The notes beneath the pieces were generated by a model. That model saw nothing but the letters and a program-made list of their open reading frames with translations, was not told where the DNA came from and ran no database searches. Below, one piece after another: positions 1-7,776 of a stretch of 25,903 nt of DNA (the stretch's first letter is position 1; the number at the start of each line of letters is the position of its first letter). Source of the stretch: Zoogloea sp. (GTDB lineage: Bacteria > Pseudomonadota > Gammaproteobacteria > Burkholderiales > Rhodocyclaceae); assembly GCA_016720685.1 (NCBI GenBank), contig JADKKC010000043.1, positions 1-25,903 on the forward strand. Reading direction: 5' to 3'. Position numbers and translations under genes: made by a program.

Positions 1-915
1 TAGAATCGAGTACGGGTCCAGACCAAAGCCCAGCAGGCGCACGATGCCAAGTTGCCAGATCACCGCCAGGCTGCAACAAAAGACCGTGGCAAACGTGCTG
101 CGCCAGCAGCGGGAATACAGCCAAAGTACAACAATTGTGAGGACCAGGGTGACGGCAAAAAACACCGCGATGGCTTTGGCACCGTCGATCAGGTCACCGA
201 CCACCTTTGCAAAGCCGGTGATGTGAATACGGATGCCGTCGTTCTGATACTTGTCGCGCACCAGTTCTTCAAGGCGCTCCGACAGCTTTCCGTAGTCGAT
301 CCGGTCACCGGTTTGCGGATCCACTTCCAGCAGCGGCGCGAGCACGATAGCCGAACGCTGATCGCTCGCCACAAGGGTGCCGACAATCCCCGAACGAGCG
401 ACGTTGGTACGCACGTTATCCACCGCCGCAGGCGAGCCGTCGAAGCTTTGTGGAATGATCTGTCCAGCAGTCAGCCCCTCTTCGACCACCTCGATCCACA
501 TCACGTTGGGGGTCCACAGGGATTTCATCGCGCCGCGATCCACCCCGGGAATGTAGAACACCTCATCGGTGATCTTCTTGAGGGTCTCGAGGAATTCCCT
601 GTCGTAGATTTCACCCCGGGTGTTCTCCACGGCAACACGGATCACATTACCCAGCGGCCGTAGTTCGTTCTCGTACTTGAGGTAATTGACAATGTAGGGA
701 TGGGACGCCGGCACCATTTTCTGGAGGCTCGCGTCCGGACGCAGCTGGGCCGCAAAGTAGCCGAGGAACACCGTGACCACCAGAAAGAATACGAGGCCGG
801 GCAGGCGCAGGCGGGCGAACTGCTGCTCGAAGAAGTTCTCGAAGGCTCGCAGTTTGCCGTGATGTTCAAGGTCAGCGTCGCCCAGATTTTTCAGGCTTTG
901 TTCATTTGTTTTCAT
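1..915 (-). CDS. RND/MMPL-family transporter, N-terminal part (cut by window edge)
   Basis: The reading frame is open from an ATG at 915 to the window edge, giving 305 residues of a larger protein. A ribosome-binding site (AAGGTGA) lies just upstream. One transmembrane helix is visible at about residues 39-56, then a large loop of about 190 residues, then two helices at about 248-268 and 275-296. This is the layout of the first half of an RND/MMPL exporter (COG1033 type), with a periplasmic loop between TM1 and TM2. It is the last gene of the minus-strand operon DUF1302-DUF1329-YCF48-MMPL, a set that recurs beside catabolic clusters for hydrophobic compounds in Proteobacteria. Movement of p-cumate, p-cymene or a lipid across the envelope is my inference. 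The family assignment is fairly sure; the substrate is unknown. Confidence 0.8.
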   Translation of the reverse strand, partial: MKTNEQSLKNLGDADLEHHGKLRAFENFFEQQFARLRLPGLVFFLVVTVFLGYFAAQLRPDASLQKMVPASHPYIVNYLKYENELRPLGNVIRVAVENTRGEIYDREFLETLKKITDEVFYIPGVDRGAMKSLWTPNVMWIEVVEEGLTAGQIIPQSFDGSPAAVDNVRTNVARSGIVGTLVASDQRSAIVLAPLLEVDPQTGDRIDYGKLSERLEELVRDKYQNDGIRIHITGFAKVVGDLIDGAKAIAVFFAVTLVLTIVVLWLYSRCWRSTFATVFCCSLAVIWQLGIVRLLGFGLDPYSIL

Positions 916-934
916 GGGATATCACCTTGCCGTG

Positions 935-2086
935 CTATCGACATTCAGGATGGAGGGGCCACCGGCACCCACGACGAGAACCCCCGTGCCCACCTGGGGG
1001 AGTGGGCATAAGCCCCGCTACCGGCCGCCCTGGGCTGCCTTGTTGCAACGTGAAGGTCTGCCCCTGGTCACGACTGATCAGCAGGGTGCGATCCACGGCC
1101 AGCAACAGGACACTTCCGTGCGCCAGCACGCTTCCTCCAACCAGGGTCTTGGCGGTCAGGCGCGGCAGGGCTTTCCAGGTCTTGCCACCGTCGTCCGAAC
1201 GCAGGGCATTACCGGCAAAGCCAAAGGTAAGGAGGGTCGAGTCGGGTAAATCCAGCACGCCGTAAAGGTGGCCGACGTAGCCGGTATCCAGGGTTTCCCA
1301 GGTTTCACCCCGGTCCCTGGAGCGGCGCAGCTTGCCCGCCTCGCCGGCAATCATCAGGCTGCCGTCGCCCAGCGCGGTAATGGCGTTGTAATGGTAGCCA
1401 TCGGGGTTGCCGATGCGTCCTCCGCGAGATGTCCACGACTTGCCTCCATCCGCGGTGTGAAACACTTGCCCGAAGGCGCCGACGGCCAGGCCCTCGGTCG
1501 CATTGTTGAACCACAGCCCCAGCAAGGGCCGCGACGGACCGAACTCGGCGCCGGCCTTGGCGTCGTCCAGAGAAGCCGCCCATGCCTCCAGGGCCACGCT
1601 TGCCGCCTCGCGGGAAGCGGCATCGGCCTTGTCGGCGACACTTCGCGCCGAGTCGACACGGGCCTGCAGATCCTTCAGGACCGCAGCGTTGGCCGCGCGC
1701 CCGTCGAATTGCTTGTGCCAGCTTGCCCCAGCGTCCGTGGTGACCAGAATCACCCCGTCGTGGCCGGCAAGCCAACCGGTGTCGCGAGAAACAAAGAAAA
1801 GGCTGGTGAGGGTCACCGACACGGGCACCGCGGCCTGCTTCCAGGTGGCACCGTGGTCATCGGAGTAAATCACGATGCCACGCTCGCCGGCCGCCACGAG
1901 TCGGTCTCCGGCCCGTGCAGCGGTCAGCATCATGCTCTTGGAGGCGAGCTGTGACTGGCGTGCCGGGCGCTCCAGAAGATCGGTTGCCGCCTGTGCCGTG
2001 GAGGCATGAATCGACAGGCAGGCCAGTCCTAGCACCAGCGCAATAAAGGAGCGGTGAAAGGGAAAAACGTAAGTCCGGGGTTTCAT
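935..2086 (-). CDS. YCF48/BNR-repeat exported protein, C-terminus probably frameshifted
   Basis: The literal frame encodes 383 residues. A signal peptide ends near residue 33 (AQA/A). Six short repeats of the Asp-box/YCF48 type follow (SDDHGATW, TTDAGASW, TADGGKSW, SRDRGETW, SDDGGKTW, SRDQGQTF), which indicates a periplasmic beta-propeller. Its neighbours are the DUF1329 gene upstream and the MMPL transporter downstream. The last 20 or so residues in the literal frame are Pro/Arg/His-rich and unlike the rest. If one base is removed from the G run at 996-1000, the frame continues as GTGVLVVGAGGPSIL and stops at 922-924, six bases before the transporter start. That version looks like a normal propeller strand, so a single-base insertion or sequencing error is likely. 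The role is probably as an accessory protein to the transporter; the exact function is unknown. Confidence 0.8.
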   Translation of the reverse strand: MKPRTYVFPFHRSFIALVLGLACLSIHASTAQAATDLLERPARQSQLASKSMMLTAARAGDRLVAAGERGIVIYSDDHGATWKQAAVPVSVTLTSLFFVSRDTGWLAGHDGVILVTTDAGASWHKQFDGRAANAAVLKDLQARVDSARSVADKADAASREAASVALEAWAASLDDAKAGAEFGPSRPLLGLWFNNATEGLAVGAFGQVFHTADGGKSWTSRGGRIGNPDGYHYNAITALGDGSLMIAGEAGKLRRSRDRGETWETLDTGYVGHLYGVLDLPDSTLLTFGFAGNALRSDDGGKTWKALPRLTAKTLVGGSVLAHGSVLLLAVDRTLLISRDQGQTFTLQQGSPGRPVAGLMPTPPGGHGGSRRGCRWPLHPECR

Positions 2087-2116
2087 GATGGGCGCTCGGT
2101 GAGATGTGCTTGATCA

Positions 2117-2178
2117 GAGCGGCCGCCAGGGGTACCCGCAGCCGCAACCGGCATGGAGCGACCTGACGAGGCCGCTCC
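2117..2178 (-). other. Intercistronic inverted repeats between DUF1329 and YCF48 genes
   Basis: GAGCGGCC at 2117-2124 pairs perfectly with GGCCGCTC at 2170-2177. A shorter alternative hairpin pairs GGAGCG (2155-2160) with CGCTCC (2173-2178). Both lie in the 104-bp gap just after the DUF1329 stop. There is no T tract, so this is not a standard terminator. A role in mRNA stability or uneven expression within the operon is possible. Confidence 0.35.
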
Positions 2179-2190
2179 ACCCAGGAGCTA

Positions 2191-3549
2191 TCAGTTCGCC
2201 TGACGGCGCAGGGCTTCGGTAGAGAAGGCGTTCAGCGTCAGCTTCTCGCCAAACTTGGCGGGACGCTCCTCGTTCATCATGTCGGAGACGAGATAGCGCC
2301 GGGCCTGCAGGTCGTAGAGCACCTCGGAGATGCCCCAGGTCATCTGCTGGTCGTAGAAAGGCATCAGGTGCACGTCGCGGACTCGCCACAGCTCACCACG
2401 ACCGTCGTACTGGTCTGCATGGGCGATGGACCAGGAATCCTCGTCGATGTAGAGCACCCGCTTGGCGTATACGTGGCGCATGCCCGACTTGAGCTTGGCC
2501 TCGACGACCCACACCCGATGCGGCTCATAGCGAACCAGATCCGGATTCATGTGGGCTGGCTGGATCATGTCCTTGTACTTCAACGCCTTGTTGCTCAAGC
2601 TGAAGTTGTTGTACGAGATGAACATTTCCTTCTTGCCGACCAGCTTCCACTCGTAGCGGTCCGGAGCGCCGTTGAAGCCGAAGCGGTCGTCGATGGTGCG
2701 CAGGCCGTCGGCACCACTGCCCGGCGCATCGTAGGCAAACTGCGGTGCGCGCAGGACGCGACGGCTGCCCGGGTTGTAGATCCAGGCCAGGCGACCTTCC
2801 TTGACCTGATCCATCGGCTCATGCACCAGGATGCCGTCTCCCGCCACGCTGGAAGGCCCGGTCAGACGGGCCACGTAGTAATAAAGGCGGTTGGGTTCGA
2901 TCTTGTCCAGAGCGGCCGGAGCGGCAAAGGTTTCCACCCGCGTCACGGGCGTAAAGGCGCCGTTGGTCTGAACCGGGAATTCGGCGTTGTAGCGGGTCCA
3001 GGTGCCACCATAGTAACGGGACATATGGTTCCACAAGACTTCCAGCCCGCTCTTCGGCAGCGGGAAGGGAACCGTGGTCTTTTCTGCATTCAGCACGCCG
3101 TTTCCGCCCTCGGCGAGCTTGGTTTTCGAGCCCTCGGTCTTCACTTGATCATAGATGCCGTTCGGATAGGCGGCGGTGCGCTGGCTGGCATAAATGTTCA
3201 TCTTGAAGCTCGGGTAGCGCTTGAGCATCTCGATCTGGCCGGGCGCGAGTTTGTCCTTGTACTGCTCGATATTCGCGGCCGTGATGGTGAACAAGGGTTT
3301 TTCGGCGGCCAAGGGATGGGTGTAGCCCTTGGCGGGATCGAAGCCGGCAGGCGCCTTGGTCAGGCCGCCGGTCCAGGCCGGGATGCTGCCGTCCTTGTTG
3401 CCGGCCTTCTCTGCGCCGACGGGGGTCAGATCCTTGCCCAGGCGAGCGAGCTCTTCGGCATTCATTTCAGCATTCGCTGCCCCGCCTGCCATCCCCAGCG
3501 CCAAGCTCAAAGCCAGCACCGAGAACGAGAATTGATTTCTCTTTTGCAT
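2191..3549 (-). CDS. DUF1329 family exported protein
   Basis: This 452-residue protein has a clear signal peptide (cleavage near residue 27, ANA/E) and the full-length features of the DUF1329 family, whose members are predicted to have a LolB-like lipid-binding fold. It sits 22 bases downstream of the DUF1302 gene. The DUF1302/DUF1329 pair is conserved near genes for hydrophobic-compound catabolism. A periplasmic carrier working between an outer-membrane DUF1302 protein and the inner-membrane MMPL transporter is a reasonable model but is inference. No catalytic motif is recognised. Family assignment is confident; the function is not. Confidence 0.88.
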   Translation of the reverse strand: MQKRNQFSFSVLALSLALGMAGGAANAEMNAEELARLGKDLTPVGAEKAGNKDGSIPAWTGGLTKAPAGFDPAKGYTHPLAAEKPLFTITAANIEQYKDKLAPGQIEMLKRYPSFKMNIYASQRTAAYPNGIYDQVKTEGSKTKLAEGGNGVLNAEKTTVPFPLPKSGLEVLWNHMSRYYGGTWTRYNAEFPVQTNGAFTPVTRVETFAAPAALDKIEPNRLYYYVARLTGPSSVAGDGILVHEPMDQVKEGRLAWIYNPGSRRVLRAPQFAYDAPGSGADGLRTIDDRFGFNGAPDRYEWKLVGKKEMFISYNNFSLSNKALKYKDMIQPAHMNPDLVRYEPHRVWVVEAKLKSGMRHVYAKRVLYIDEDSWSIAHADQYDGRGELWRVRDVHLMPFYDQQMTWGISEVLYDLQARRYLVSDMMNEERPAKFGEKLTLNAFSTEALRRQAN

Positions 3550-3571
3550 GTCTGTGTCTCCAGTTTTCTGA

Positions 3572-5419
3572 TTAGAAGTTCATCCCGACAACCATCGAGT
3601 AGAAATCGCGGTCGTGGAAGGTGTCGTAGGTCGCCTGGCCATTGAAGTTGTTGTAACTGACGTCGGCGTAATACTTGTTCAGGTAGTCCACCCGTACGCC
3701 AAGACCGAGAATCTGGCGGTCTTTTACAAAGGTGTTGTCGGCCGAATAGCCCTTGACGTCGTGAGACCAGAACAGACGCGGCTTGACGTTGGCGCCCGCT
3801 ACCACATCCGGATAGCTGAGCTCGAGCTGCATGCGATATCCCCAGGCATTCGACGTGGCGAAGCCACCGGTGCCGCAGTAGGCACCGCCGTTCGTGTTGT
3901 TGCAGCCGGTGCCGTTGGAGCTGGCCTGGCCATAGACGAAGCCACGGCCATAGCGGCGACCGGTCGCCGGATCGTCGATGCCGAGCCAGTGCTGATACGC
4001 CACCTCGCCCATGAACATCAGGTTTTCGGCGCCGAGCACACGCGGGAAGGACTTCAGCGTGGAGACCTGGATCTGGTTTTTGTCCTTGCGGTCGTAGCCG
4101 TGGTAGAGGACGCCGTTGTTTTTGCCACGGTTGTTGGCGAACAAGGGGTCAGCCAGCAGCGGGCCAAAGCCGTTGCTGGCGCCGCGCAGCAAGTCAAGGC
4201 CGTTCAACTGAACCGGCAGATCCTCCGTGCGGCTGATCTCACCGAACACCGACCAGCCGGCGACGTTCGTCGAGGCGCTCAAGCCCAACACTTTGATGTT
4301 TTCAGCCGACCAGTCCCACAAGTACTGCATGCCGGAATTGCCGGCCGAGAACGCAGAGGGTGCCGGGCTGTTCTTGAAGAGCAGACTGATCGTCGGGGAG
4401 CGCTGGTGATAATTCACGAAATACGCCCCAAACTCGGTCGAGATGTCATGGGCGAAGTAGCGTGCAGCCAGGCCCCATTGGCCGGCATCCGACGCCTCCC
4501 GGTCGCCGCCATTGGCCATGATCGCGGTCGGCGAGGTGTTGTAGTTGGCGTAGTCCGTCTTGTTGGCGAACGGTCCTGCAGCAACAACGGAACCCTTGTT
4601 TGAGCAGTTGTACACGTCCGAGATCGACCAGTAGGTACCGCAGCCGTCCAGCGTGTTCTTGCGGTGCATGAGCTGGTAGAAAGCCTCGATGCTGAGATTT
4701 TCCGTGACGCCCAGGTTCGCCCAAACCTGCGGGATGGGCATCAGGATTTCCTTGAGTTGCGCCCCAGGCCGGCGGGAGGCCGAAATGTCGAAGGCGCCGA
4801 ACTGGTTGATACCTGGAATGAAAAGGCTCTCGCCCCAGTTCACAACCTGGTTGCCGAACTTGATGGCAATGGGCGTGTCATCGGTCAGGTAACTGTTCCA
4901 TGACACATAAGCATCGAGTAACTGGGCTCCGGAAAACTTCGACTGGTCATCGAAATCCCCGTCGTTGAGCTTTCCCCCCGGAGCAAAGCCGTTAGCCGAA
5001 TGGCCGTGCCGAACACCCTTTTCGGACAGTTGGTAGTCATACCAGGCGCGCCCTCGCAGGAAGAGCCCGAAATTGTCCTGCTTGAGGCCCACCTCGCCGA
5101 CTACCTTGGCAATGGTTGAGAAAGCGCTTCCCTTGCCAAAGTTGAGATTTCCGTCGTCGTGGCTCGAGCCAGAGTTGCCGCCATTGCCGGTCATGATCAG
5201 ATCACGGTCGGCGCTGCCGGCACGGATGCTCGTCCCCAGCGACATGTTCAGGCCCCAGCGCCCCTCTGCCCCATTGTCCAGGGAGAACTCGCCGGCCTGA
5301 GCTCCGCCTACGAGCCCTGCTGCGACGAGGCCGAGCATTACGCCGTTAAGCGTTCGTCTCCTGGATCGCAGATCGTTTGTCAGGACAAAGCCCGACCCTC
5401 CTCTACCGCTCCTCTTCAT
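3572..5419 (-). CDS. DUF1302 family outer-membrane protein
   Basis: The protein is 615 residues from the ATG at 5419, preceded by GGAGAC at good spacing. A longer in-frame start at 5548 would add 43 residues with no export character, so I reject it. A long signal peptide ends near residue 43 (AQA/G). The mature part is rich in alternating aromatic and polar residues with many Gly/Asn/Asp loops, and it ends in a C-terminal Phe (VVGMNF), consistent with a BAM-assembled beta-barrel. This is the first gene of the minus-strand operon, and its upstream region carries a CymR-operator-like site about 155-180 bp before the start. It may be an outer-membrane channel for p-cumate or a related hydrophobic compound; that role is inferred from context only. 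Confidence 0.87.
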   Translation of the reverse strand: MKRSGRGGSGFVLTNDLRSRRRTLNGVMLGLVAAGLVGGAQAGEFSLDNGAEGRWGLNMSLGTSIRAGSADRDLIMTGNGGNSGSSHDDGNLNFGKGSAFSTIAKVVGEVGLKQDNFGLFLRGRAWYDYQLSEKGVRHGHSANGFAPGGKLNDGDFDDQSKFSGAQLLDAYVSWNSYLTDDTPIAIKFGNQVVNWGESLFIPGINQFGAFDISASRRPGAQLKEILMPIPQVWANLGVTENLSIEAFYQLMHRKNTLDGCGTYWSISDVYNCSNKGSVVAAGPFANKTDYANYNTSPTAIMANGGDREASDAGQWGLAARYFAHDISTEFGAYFVNYHQRSPTISLLFKNSPAPSAFSAGNSGMQYLWDWSAENIKVLGLSASTNVAGWSVFGEISRTEDLPVQLNGLDLLRGASNGFGPLLADPLFANNRGKNNGVLYHGYDRKDKNQIQVSTLKSFPRVLGAENLMFMGEVAYQHWLGIDDPATGRRYGRGFVYGQASSNGTGCNNTNGGAYCGTGGFATSNAWGYRMQLELSYPDVVAGANVKPRLFWSHDVKGYSADNTFVKDRQILGLGVRVDYLNKYYADVSYNNFNGQATYDTFHDRDFYSMVVGMNF

Positions 5420-5574
5420 TCTTTGTCTCCAAGTGTCTTGGTTCGTTGAAAACACCGCTCGATTCGAAGCAGGTGCGACGCTGTGCCGCGTCTGGCTTGC
5501 TCTCGGCCTAAGGCATTGCCGAGGGAGCAGACACCCGACCGGAGCCAAGCGCCTGCTTCGAAATCAGTCTACAA

Positions 5575-5600
5575 ACAAACCGACTGTTCTGTCTACTAAA
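5575..5600. promoter_or_regulatory. Candidate CymR operator 1 (near DUF1302 operon)
   Basis: The site reads ACAAACCGAC, six bases, then GTCT. The P. putida CymR operator, as I recall it, is ACAAACAGAC, six bases, GTCTGTTTGT. The left half differs by one base, the spacing is the same, and the right half keeps its first four bases. It shares the 11-mer AAACAAACCGA, seven bases, GTCT with a second site at 5789-5810. It lies upstream of the minus-strand DUF1302 gene and may give CymR control of that operon. Confidence 0.6.
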
Positions 5601-5669
5601 ATTGAAGCTCAATGAACCAGGTGAATCCAGGGGGCGACGATTTCCTTCACGCCACGCACGTCCCCTACA

Positions 5670-5697
5670 TATATTAATGTTTAAAAACATCTATATA
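5670..5697. promoter_or_regulatory. AT-rich palindrome in the divergent promoter region
   Basis: The arms TATAT-N2-ATGTTT and AAACAT-N2-ATATA flank a 2-base centre, giving 11 matched pairs in 28 bp. It lies in an unusually AT-rich patch of otherwise GC-rich DNA, midway between the two divergent operons. It differs from the CymR-like sites, so a second regulator or a bent, easily melted element is possible. I could not assign it to a known regulator. Confidence 0.4.
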
Positions 5698-5758
5698 CGC
5701 ATACAAACAAGGCATTTAACGCAGTTCAGCCCCGCCTCTCAAGGCTAAAAAATAGCTG

Positions 5759-5787
5759 TTGACATGGCTAAGGTCGTTCGGTAGATT
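5759..5787 (+). promoter_or_regulatory. Sigma70-type promoter of the p-cumate operon
   Basis: A perfect -35 box TTGACA (5759-5764), a 17-base spacer and a -10 box TAGATT (5782-5787, 4 of 6 consensus bases) predict transcription from about 5794, leaving a leader of about 130 bases. The predicted start falls inside the CymR-like operator at 5791-5816, which fits repression released by p-cumate. Confidence 0.7.
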
Positions 5788-5790
5788 TAA

Positions 5791-5816
5791 ACAAACCGAA
5801 CATACGGTCTTTAAGT
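5791..5816. promoter_or_regulatory. Candidate CymR operator 2 over the cmt operon start
   Basis: ACAAACCGAA (5791-5800), six bases, then GTCT (5807-5810) matches the layout of the P. putida CymR operator and of operator 1. Within it ACCG-N6-CGGT (5795-5808) is a perfect inverted repeat, and a further half-site TTCGGT lies at 5777-5782. The element covers the predicted transcription start, the expected place for a TetR-family repressor. Confidence 0.65.
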
Positions 5817-5926
5817 TGCTCCTGAAGGAAACTCCTGGAGCTTTGTTCCACCACAACAGGGATCAAGCGCCGGACGTCTCATTACATGACCGGCAGTGAT
5901 TTTCAGAGAACACCACGGAGGACAAG

Positions 5927-7207
5927 ATGGGGACATCCAACCAAGACGTGCTAATTGCTGAAGACGAAAAGCTCGGCTTGTTTCAAGTGGCGCGCAAAGC
6001 GTTTACGGACTCGACGATCATGGATGCCGAGTACGACGCTATCTTCAACAAATGCTGGCTGTACATCGGCCATGAATCGGAAGTCGCCAAGAAAGGTGAT
6101 TTCGTACGGCGCCTCGTTGCCAAGCGAAATCTGATCTTCAACCGCGACACCAGCGGCACCCTTAACGCCTTCTTCAACACCTGCCCCCACCGGGGCGCCG
6201 AGGTGTGCCGGGAGCCGAAAGGCAACGCCAAGCACTTTCAGTGCTTCTACCACGGCTGGATTTTTAGCGCCGAGGGCAAGCTCAAGAGCCTTCCCGGCGC
6301 AGACCGCTACAGCGGGGATTTCAAGAATCAGGATCGGGGCAACCTTGTTCCTGTCCCCCGCTTCGCGAACTACCGGGGCCTGTGCTTCGTGAACTTTGAC
6401 GTGGGCGCCTGCACCCTCGAAGAGTATCTGGGCAACGCCAAGGAATACCTCGACCTGGTGGTCGATCAGTCTGCCGAAGCCATGACCATCATCAGCGGTC
6501 AGCAGGACTACGCCATTCGCGCAAACTGGAAGCTCCTGGTGGAGAACAGCAACGACGGCTATCACGCCGCCACCACTCATGCGACATACCTGGACTATCT
6601 CGCCAACACCCGCGCCATAGGCAACGAGGTTGCGCTCAAGGGCATCGGCAAGGAACTCGGTGGTGGACACGCCGTTTTGGAATACACCGCGCCGTGGGGG
6701 CGCCCCATCGCCAACTGGATTCCTCCCTGGGGCGAAGAAGGCCGCAAGGAGATGGATGCCATCCACGCCAAGCTGGTCGAACTGCACGGCCAGGAAAAAG
6801 CCGACCGGATCTGTTTCAAGAACCGCAACCTGCTGATTTTTCCAAACCTCGTCATCAACGACATCATGGCACTGACCTTCCGGACCTTCTATCCGGCAGC
6901 ACCGAACTACATGAGTGTCACCGGTTGGGCCCTGGCGCCCGCCGCCGAGTCGGAATGGGCGCGCAAGTATCGCCTTGATAACTTCCTGGAGTTCCTCGGA
7001 CCGGGCGGTTTTGCCACCCCCGATGACGTTGAGGCTCTCGAGTCCTGTCAGGCTGGCTACGCCAACTCCCTGGAGAACGGTACTGGCTGGAACGACATTT
7101 CAAAAGGCATGGGCATGGACGCCAGCTATGACGACGAGGTGCAGATGCGCTCGTTCTGGAAAGAATGGAACCGTCGGGTCACCCAGGCGGCCGGCCAAGC
7201 GGAATAA
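5927..7207 (+). CDS. cmtAb: p-Cumate 2,3-dioxygenase large (alpha) subunit
   Basis: This 426-residue protein is the catalytic subunit of a Rieske non-heme iron ring-hydroxylating dioxygenase. The Rieske cluster ligands are Cys86, His88, Cys106 and His109. The mononuclear iron site is visible as the N-S-N-D-G-Y-H stretch with Asp210 as the bridging residue, His213 and His218. The start has a good Shine-Dalgarno sequence (GGAGGA). It should add O2 to the 2,3 positions of p-cumate, giving the cis-dihydrodiol, together with the small subunit, ferredoxin and reductase encoded in the same operon. The p-cumate specificity is inferred from the CymR-like regulator and the full pathway set; sequence alone would also allow a benzoate- or anthranilate-type substrate. 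It is the first gene after the CymR-controlled promoter. Confidence 0.85.
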   Translation: MGTSNQDVLIAEDEKLGLFQVARKAFTDSTIMDAEYDAIFNKCWLYIGHESEVAKKGDFVRRLVAKRNLIFNRDTSGTLNAFFNTCPHRGAEVCREPKGNAKHFQCFYHGWIFSAEGKLKSLPGADRYSGDFKNQDRGNLVPVPRFANYRGLCFVNFDVGACTLEEYLGNAKEYLDLVVDQSAEAMTIISGQQDYAIRANWKLLVENSNDGYHAATTHATYLDYLANTRAIGNEVALKGIGKELGGGHAVLEYTAPWGRPIANWIPPWGEEGRKEMDAIHAKLVELHGQEKADRICFKNRNLLIFPNLVINDIMALTFRTFYPAAPNYMSVTGWALAPAAESEWARKYRLDNFLEFLGPGGFATPDDVEALESCQAGYANSLENGTGWNDISKGMGMDASYDDEVQMRSFWKEWNRRVTQAAGQAE

Positions 7208-7215
7208 GGAGTCTC

Positions 7216-7704
7216 ATGATGAATCTACCTACTCGCTCCGAAGTTGAGGACTTCCTGTTCCTCGAAGCCGACCTGCTCGACAACTGGCAACTGAAGGATT
7301 GGCTGGCCTTGTACACCCAGGACGCGGTCTATCAGGTGCCATCGACCGACCTCGCCAAGACGGCCGAGCCCGACAACAGCCTGTTCTACATCGCCGACGA
7401 TTATGCGCGGCTTGAGCAGCGGGTCATTCGCCTTGGCAAGAAGACCATGTGGTCCGAGTATCCCCGCTCCAAGACGCGCCATCTGGTTACCAACGTACGG
7501 GTGCTCGGCACGTCCGGCGACGACATTCTCGTTCGGGCTGCCTTTGCGGTGTACCGGACCAAATGGGGCAACACCGACATCTATGTGGGCAGCTATGAAT
7601 ACGGCCTGCGTCGTGACGGTGCGGGGCTGAAGATCAGCAAGAAACGCTGCAACCTGGATCTGGATGGCCTGCGTCCCCAGGGACGGGTCAGCATCCTGCT
7701 GTAG
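7216..7704 (+). CDS. cmtAc: p-Cumate 2,3-dioxygenase small (beta) subunit
   Basis: The protein is 162 residues, the usual length for beta subunits of ring-hydroxylating dioxygenases, which have an NTF2/SnoaL-like cone fold and support the alpha3beta3 hexamer. The N-terminus (EVEDFLFLEADLLDNWQLKD) and the later RHLVTNVRV segment are typical of the family. Two adjacent ATG codons (7216 and 7219) follow AAGGAG; the second has slightly better spacing, so the start is uncertain by one residue. The gene begins nine bases after the alpha subunit stop, which implies co-translation. No catalytic residues are expected in this subunit. Confidence 0.88.
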   Translation: MMNLPTRSEVEDFLFLEADLLDNWQLKDWLALYTQDAVYQVPSTDLAKTAEPDNSLFYIADDYARLEQRVIRLGKKTMWSEYPRSKTRHLVTNVRVLGTSGDDILVRAAFAVYRTKWGNTDIYVGSYEYGLRRDGAGLKISKKRCNLDLDGLRPQGRVSILL

Positions 7705-7719
7705 CCCAGTCGGCAGCGC

Positions 7720-7740
7720 GGGGCGGCGTCCGTCCGCCCT
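7720..7740 (+). other. Intra-operon GC hairpin between cmtAc and cmtC
   Basis: GGGCGG (7721-7726) pairs with CCGCCC (7734-7739) across a 7-base loop, with one more G-U pair outside. It lies in the 72-base gap after the beta-subunit gene. No T tract follows, so partial attenuation or mRNA-end protection is more likely than full termination. Confidence 0.4.
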
Positions 7741-7776
7741 GCATGCAGACAGACCATTCACACAGGAAAATCCCTA

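Noticed and set aside
2368..3645. A 425-codon plus-strand open frame.
   Set aside because: It is antisense to the DUF1329 gene, which has a signal peptide and family features.
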